Positions 62,000-64,000 of a stretch of DNA of 64,000 nt are shown one piece after another. A program made the position numbers and the translations under genes. The stretch spans positions 1 to 64,000 of the forward strand of contig CAWAPS010000024.1 in NCBI GenBank assembly GCA_963783945.1, in the 5' to 3' direction. The notes beneath the pieces were generated by a model, which saw nothing but the letters and a program-made list of their open reading frames with translations, did no database searches and was not told where the DNA came from. Position 1 is the first letter of the stretch; each line of letters starts with the position of its first letter. This stretch comes from CAWAPS01 sp963783945 (GTDB lineage: Bacteria; Actinomycetota; Acidimicrobiia; Acidimicrobiales; Palsa-688).

Positions 62000-63037
62000 A
62001 TGCGCCCCGAGACTGACCAGTCCCGCCCGGCGATCCTGGTGGAGGGCCTCGAGAAGTCCTTCGGCCAGGTGCGGGCCCTCCGCGGCGTCGACCTGGCGGT
62101 CCCTCGCGGCACCGTGCTCGGGGTTCTCGGGCCGAACGGGGCGGGCAAGACGACGGCGGTGCGCATCCTCACCACCCTCTTGCAGCCCGACCGCGGCAGG
62201 GCCATCATCGAGGGCCGGGACGTCGTCCGCGACGCCGAGTCGGTGCGGCACATCATCGGCTTGGCCGGCCAGTCCGCGGCGATTCAGGAGGAACTCACCG
62301 GCCGCGAGAACCTCGTGTTCTTCGGTCGCCTCCACCACATGCCCAAGGCCCACTGCCAGGAACGAGCGGCCGAGCTGCTGGAACGCTTCGACCTCGCCGA
62401 CGCCGGCGACCGGCCGGCCAAGACGTATTCCGGGGGCATGCAGCGCCGGCTGGACCTGGCCGCCAGCCTGGTCGGGCACCCGAAGGTGCTGTTCCTCGAC
62501 GAACCGACGACCGGTCTCGACCCCCGCAGCCGGATCGGGATGTGGGAGGTGATCCGGGACCTGGTCTCGGGTGGCACCACCCTCCTGCTCACGACCCAGT
62601 ATCTGGAGGAAGCCGACGAGCTGGCCGACGAGATCGTGGTCATAGACCACGGTCTGGTGATCGCGGCCGGCACATCCGACGAGCTCAAGGACCGGGTCGG
62701 GGGCGACGTCGTCGAGTTCACCGTTCCCAACCCGGCCCAGCAGCGGGCGGCGGCCGAGGCCGTCTCCGGCCTGAGCGACGGCGATCCCGCCATCGATAAG
62801 GCCACCGGGCAGGTGAGCATACGGATTGGCAGGCGAGGGTCCGAGTCCCTCGTGCAAGCGGTCCGGCGCCTGGACTCGGAGGGAATCGCCATCCAGGGCC
62901 TCGCCATGCACCGCCCATCGCTCGACGACGTGTTCCTCGCCATCACCGGTCGGACCACGCAGGAGGAGGACGGCGGCGAGATCCCCGAGGCCGAGCGGCG
63001 AGGAAAGATTCGCGCCACCAAGGAGGACGGGCCGTGA
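62000..63037 (+). CDS. DrrA-type ABC transporter ATP-binding protein
   Basis: The protein is 345 residues. Walker A is LGVLGPNGAGKTTAVRIL, the Q-loop is GLAGQSAAIQEELTG, the signature is TYSGGMQRRLDLAASLV, Walker B is VLFLDEPTTGLDPRSR, and the switch is TTQYLEEADELAD. The C-terminal extension ending with PSLDDVFLAITG is the hallmark of the daunorubicin-resistance DrrA family. It overlaps the permease start (GTGA, 63034-63037), so the two form one exporter of lipids or drugs. Confidence 0.92.
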   Translation: MRPETDQSRPAILVEGLEKSFGQVRALRGVDLAVPRGTVLGVLGPNGAGKTTAVRILTTLLQPDRGRAIIEGRDVVRDAESVRHIIGLAGQSAAIQEELTGRENLVFFGRLHHMPKAHCQERAAELLERFDLADAGDRPAKTYSGGMQRRLDLAASLVGHPKVLFLDEPTTGLDPRSRIGMWEVIRDLVSGGTTLLLTTQYLEEADELADEIVVIDHGLVIAAGTSDELKDRVGGDVVEFTVPNPAQQRAAAEAVSGLSDGDPAIDKATGQVSIRIGRRGSESLVQAVRRLDSEGIAIQGLAMHRPSLDDVFLAITGRTTQEEDGGEIPEAERRGKIRATKEDGP

Positions 63038-63861
63038 CATCAGTCGCCCTGCCGATCGAAGACGGCCCAGCCCGCTTCGCCCGAACACCCCCACTCGACC
63101 GGCTGCGCTGGGCCGTGGTCGACTCGCTGACAATCACCAAGCGCAACCTGCTGCTGTGGTGGCGGACGCCCGCTTACATCTTTTTCACTGTGGTGCAGCC
63201 ACTGATGTTCCTCCTGCTGTTCCGGTATGTGTTCGGGGGCGCCATACCGGTGCAGTCCCGCGGCGGATACGTCAACTACCTGGTCCCCGGGGTGATCGCC
63301 CAGACCGCGGCGTTCACCTCTTTCGGCACGGCCATCGCCCTGGCCCAGGAAGTGCAGAAGGGATCCATCGATCGCCTCAGGTCGCTCCCCATGGCTCGCT
63401 CAGCCGTGCTCATCGGCCGCCTCGGCGCCGATCTGATCCGCCTGTTCGTGACCGTCCTCGTCCTGATCGGGGCCGGCTACCTCGTCGGGTTCCGCTTCCA
63501 GAACGGCGCGGCCTCGGCGGTCGCAATGGTCCTCCTCGGGCTCGCCATCGGGGTGGTAGTGGCCTGCGTGTCGGCGTTCACGGGGCTCGCCATCAAAGAC
63601 GAGGAATCGGTCCAGGCCTTCGGGTTCATTTGGGTGTTCCCTCTGACGTTCGTCAGCGCCGCCTTCGTACAGATCCACAGCATGCCGGGAGCCCTGCAGG
63701 GCTTCGCCAACAACCAGCCGTTCAGCATCTTCATCGAGGAGATGCGGGCGCTCGCCCAAGGCGGTCCACTCATCGAGCACGGGTGGCAGAGCGCGGCATG
63801 GCTCATCGGTTTGCTAATCGTTTTCGGGGCTCTTGCCGTGCGGGCCTACAGGAGGGTGTGA
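63034..63861 (+). CDS. DrrB-type ABC-2 permease
   Basis: The protein is 275 residues from GTG 63034 with six membrane helices. The ABC-2 family pattern is NLLLWWRTPAYIFFTVVQPL, MFLLLFRYVFGGAI and EVQKGSIDRLRSLPMARSAV. It is the membrane partner of the ATPase encoded upstream. It is followed one base later by a TldD/PmbA-like gene. The substrate is unknown. Confidence 0.92.
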   Translation: MTSVALPIEDGPARFARTPPLDRLRWAVVDSLTITKRNLLLWWRTPAYIFFTVVQPLMFLLLFRYVFGGAIPVQSRGGYVNYLVPGVIAQTAAFTSFGTAIALAQEVQKGSIDRLRSLPMARSAVLIGRLGADLIRLFVTVLVLIGAGYLVGFRFQNGAASAVAMVLLGLAIGVVVACVSAFTGLAIKDEESVQAFGFIWVFPLTFVSAAFVQIHSMPGALQGFANNQPFSIFIEEMRALAQGGPLIEHGWQSAAWLIGLLIVFGALAVRAYRRV

Positions 63862-63862
63862 C

Positions 63863-64000
63863 ATGTCTGGTGATGAGGGCGTGCCGGCGGTCGACGAAGC
63901 GTTCCTCGGGCTCCCCCTTGACGCCATCGCTGATGCCGCCCTGAGCGTGGCCCGCAAGGAAGGGGCCAGCCACGCCGAGGTGCGGGTGGGACGGACTCGG
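63863..64000 (+). CDS. TldD/PmbA-family metalloprotease, partial
   Basis: Only the first 46 codons are in the window: an acidic start, then DAALSVARKEGASHAEVRVG, the usual N-terminus of TldD/PmbA-type modulators of gyrase/peptide maturation. The ATG at 63863 follows the permease stop by one base. The call rests on this short stretch. Confidence 0.6.
   Translation, partial: MSGDEGVPAVDEAFLGLPLDAIADAALSVARKEGASHAEVRVGRTR

Overview
The window is high-GC DNA whose gene content points to an actinobacterium, probably of the class Acidimicrobiia. The evidence is a SARP-type regulator, egtB/egtD, group II truncated hemoglobin, DUF2630 and DUF6295 proteins, a DrrA-type ABC pair, GTG/TTG starts and many ATGA/GTGA stop-start overlaps. 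The class-level placement is inference.

Positions 1-7497 look like an integrated element. A tyrosine integrase lies just 3' of a tRNA-Glu(CTC) gene, with a divergent excisionase-like ORF, an XRE-TPR regulator and a Tad/Flp-pilus-like block (SAF/CpaB, CpaE, CpaF, TadB) running off the left edge. Nearly every gene between 1 and 5.5 kb carries several apparent frameshifts, while the coding periodicity, motifs and stop-start overlaps survive. Sequencing error at a contig end is at least as likely as decay.

Positions 7.5-21.8 kb are a catabolic-looking region: amidase, a P450-TetR pair, two convergent paralogous PaaK-like ligases that form a large inverted repeat around a strong hairpin, a pseudokinase-flippase fusion, an amidohydrolase-2 protein and an SDR. 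From 22 to 28 kb come a LysR/YeiH pair, a CDF metal transporter, a P450 relic, a K+ channel with RCK domains on both sides of its pore, and small remnants.

Positions 28.9-38.9 kb form two divergent, tightly coupled transcription units: azlC-azlD-SARP on the minus strand, and OsmC, flavin monooxygenase, FAD oxidoreductase, PIG-L deacetylase and fused ABC exporter on the plus strand. The 140-base divergent promoter holds two direct heptamers with an 11-base period, the geometry expected of a SARP operator. This is the best candidate for an undescribed specialised-metabolite or thiol-conjugate export locus.

Positions 39-50 kb hold a truncated TSUP permease, a globin, tRNA-Gln, gltX, a primary-like sigma factor, DUF2630, a CoA-transferase-like protein, ergothioneine egtD/egtB, an MFS relic, a dienelactone hydrolase, DUF6295, a DMT exporter and a PadR regulator with a nested palindromic operator. 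Positions 50-64 kb hold a lipoprotein, fabD (one apparent frameshift), the leuB-ilvE-cimA operon, greA, a GH15-like protein, a D-Ala-D-Ala carboxypeptidase, a DrrAB pair and the start of a TldD/PmbA-like gene. The leuB operon is preceded by what reads as a complete ribosome-mediated attenuator: promoter, Ile/Val-rich leader peptide, palindrome and terminator. A 101-base structured repeat occurs twice (43.5 and 60.3 kb), both times between convergent genes.
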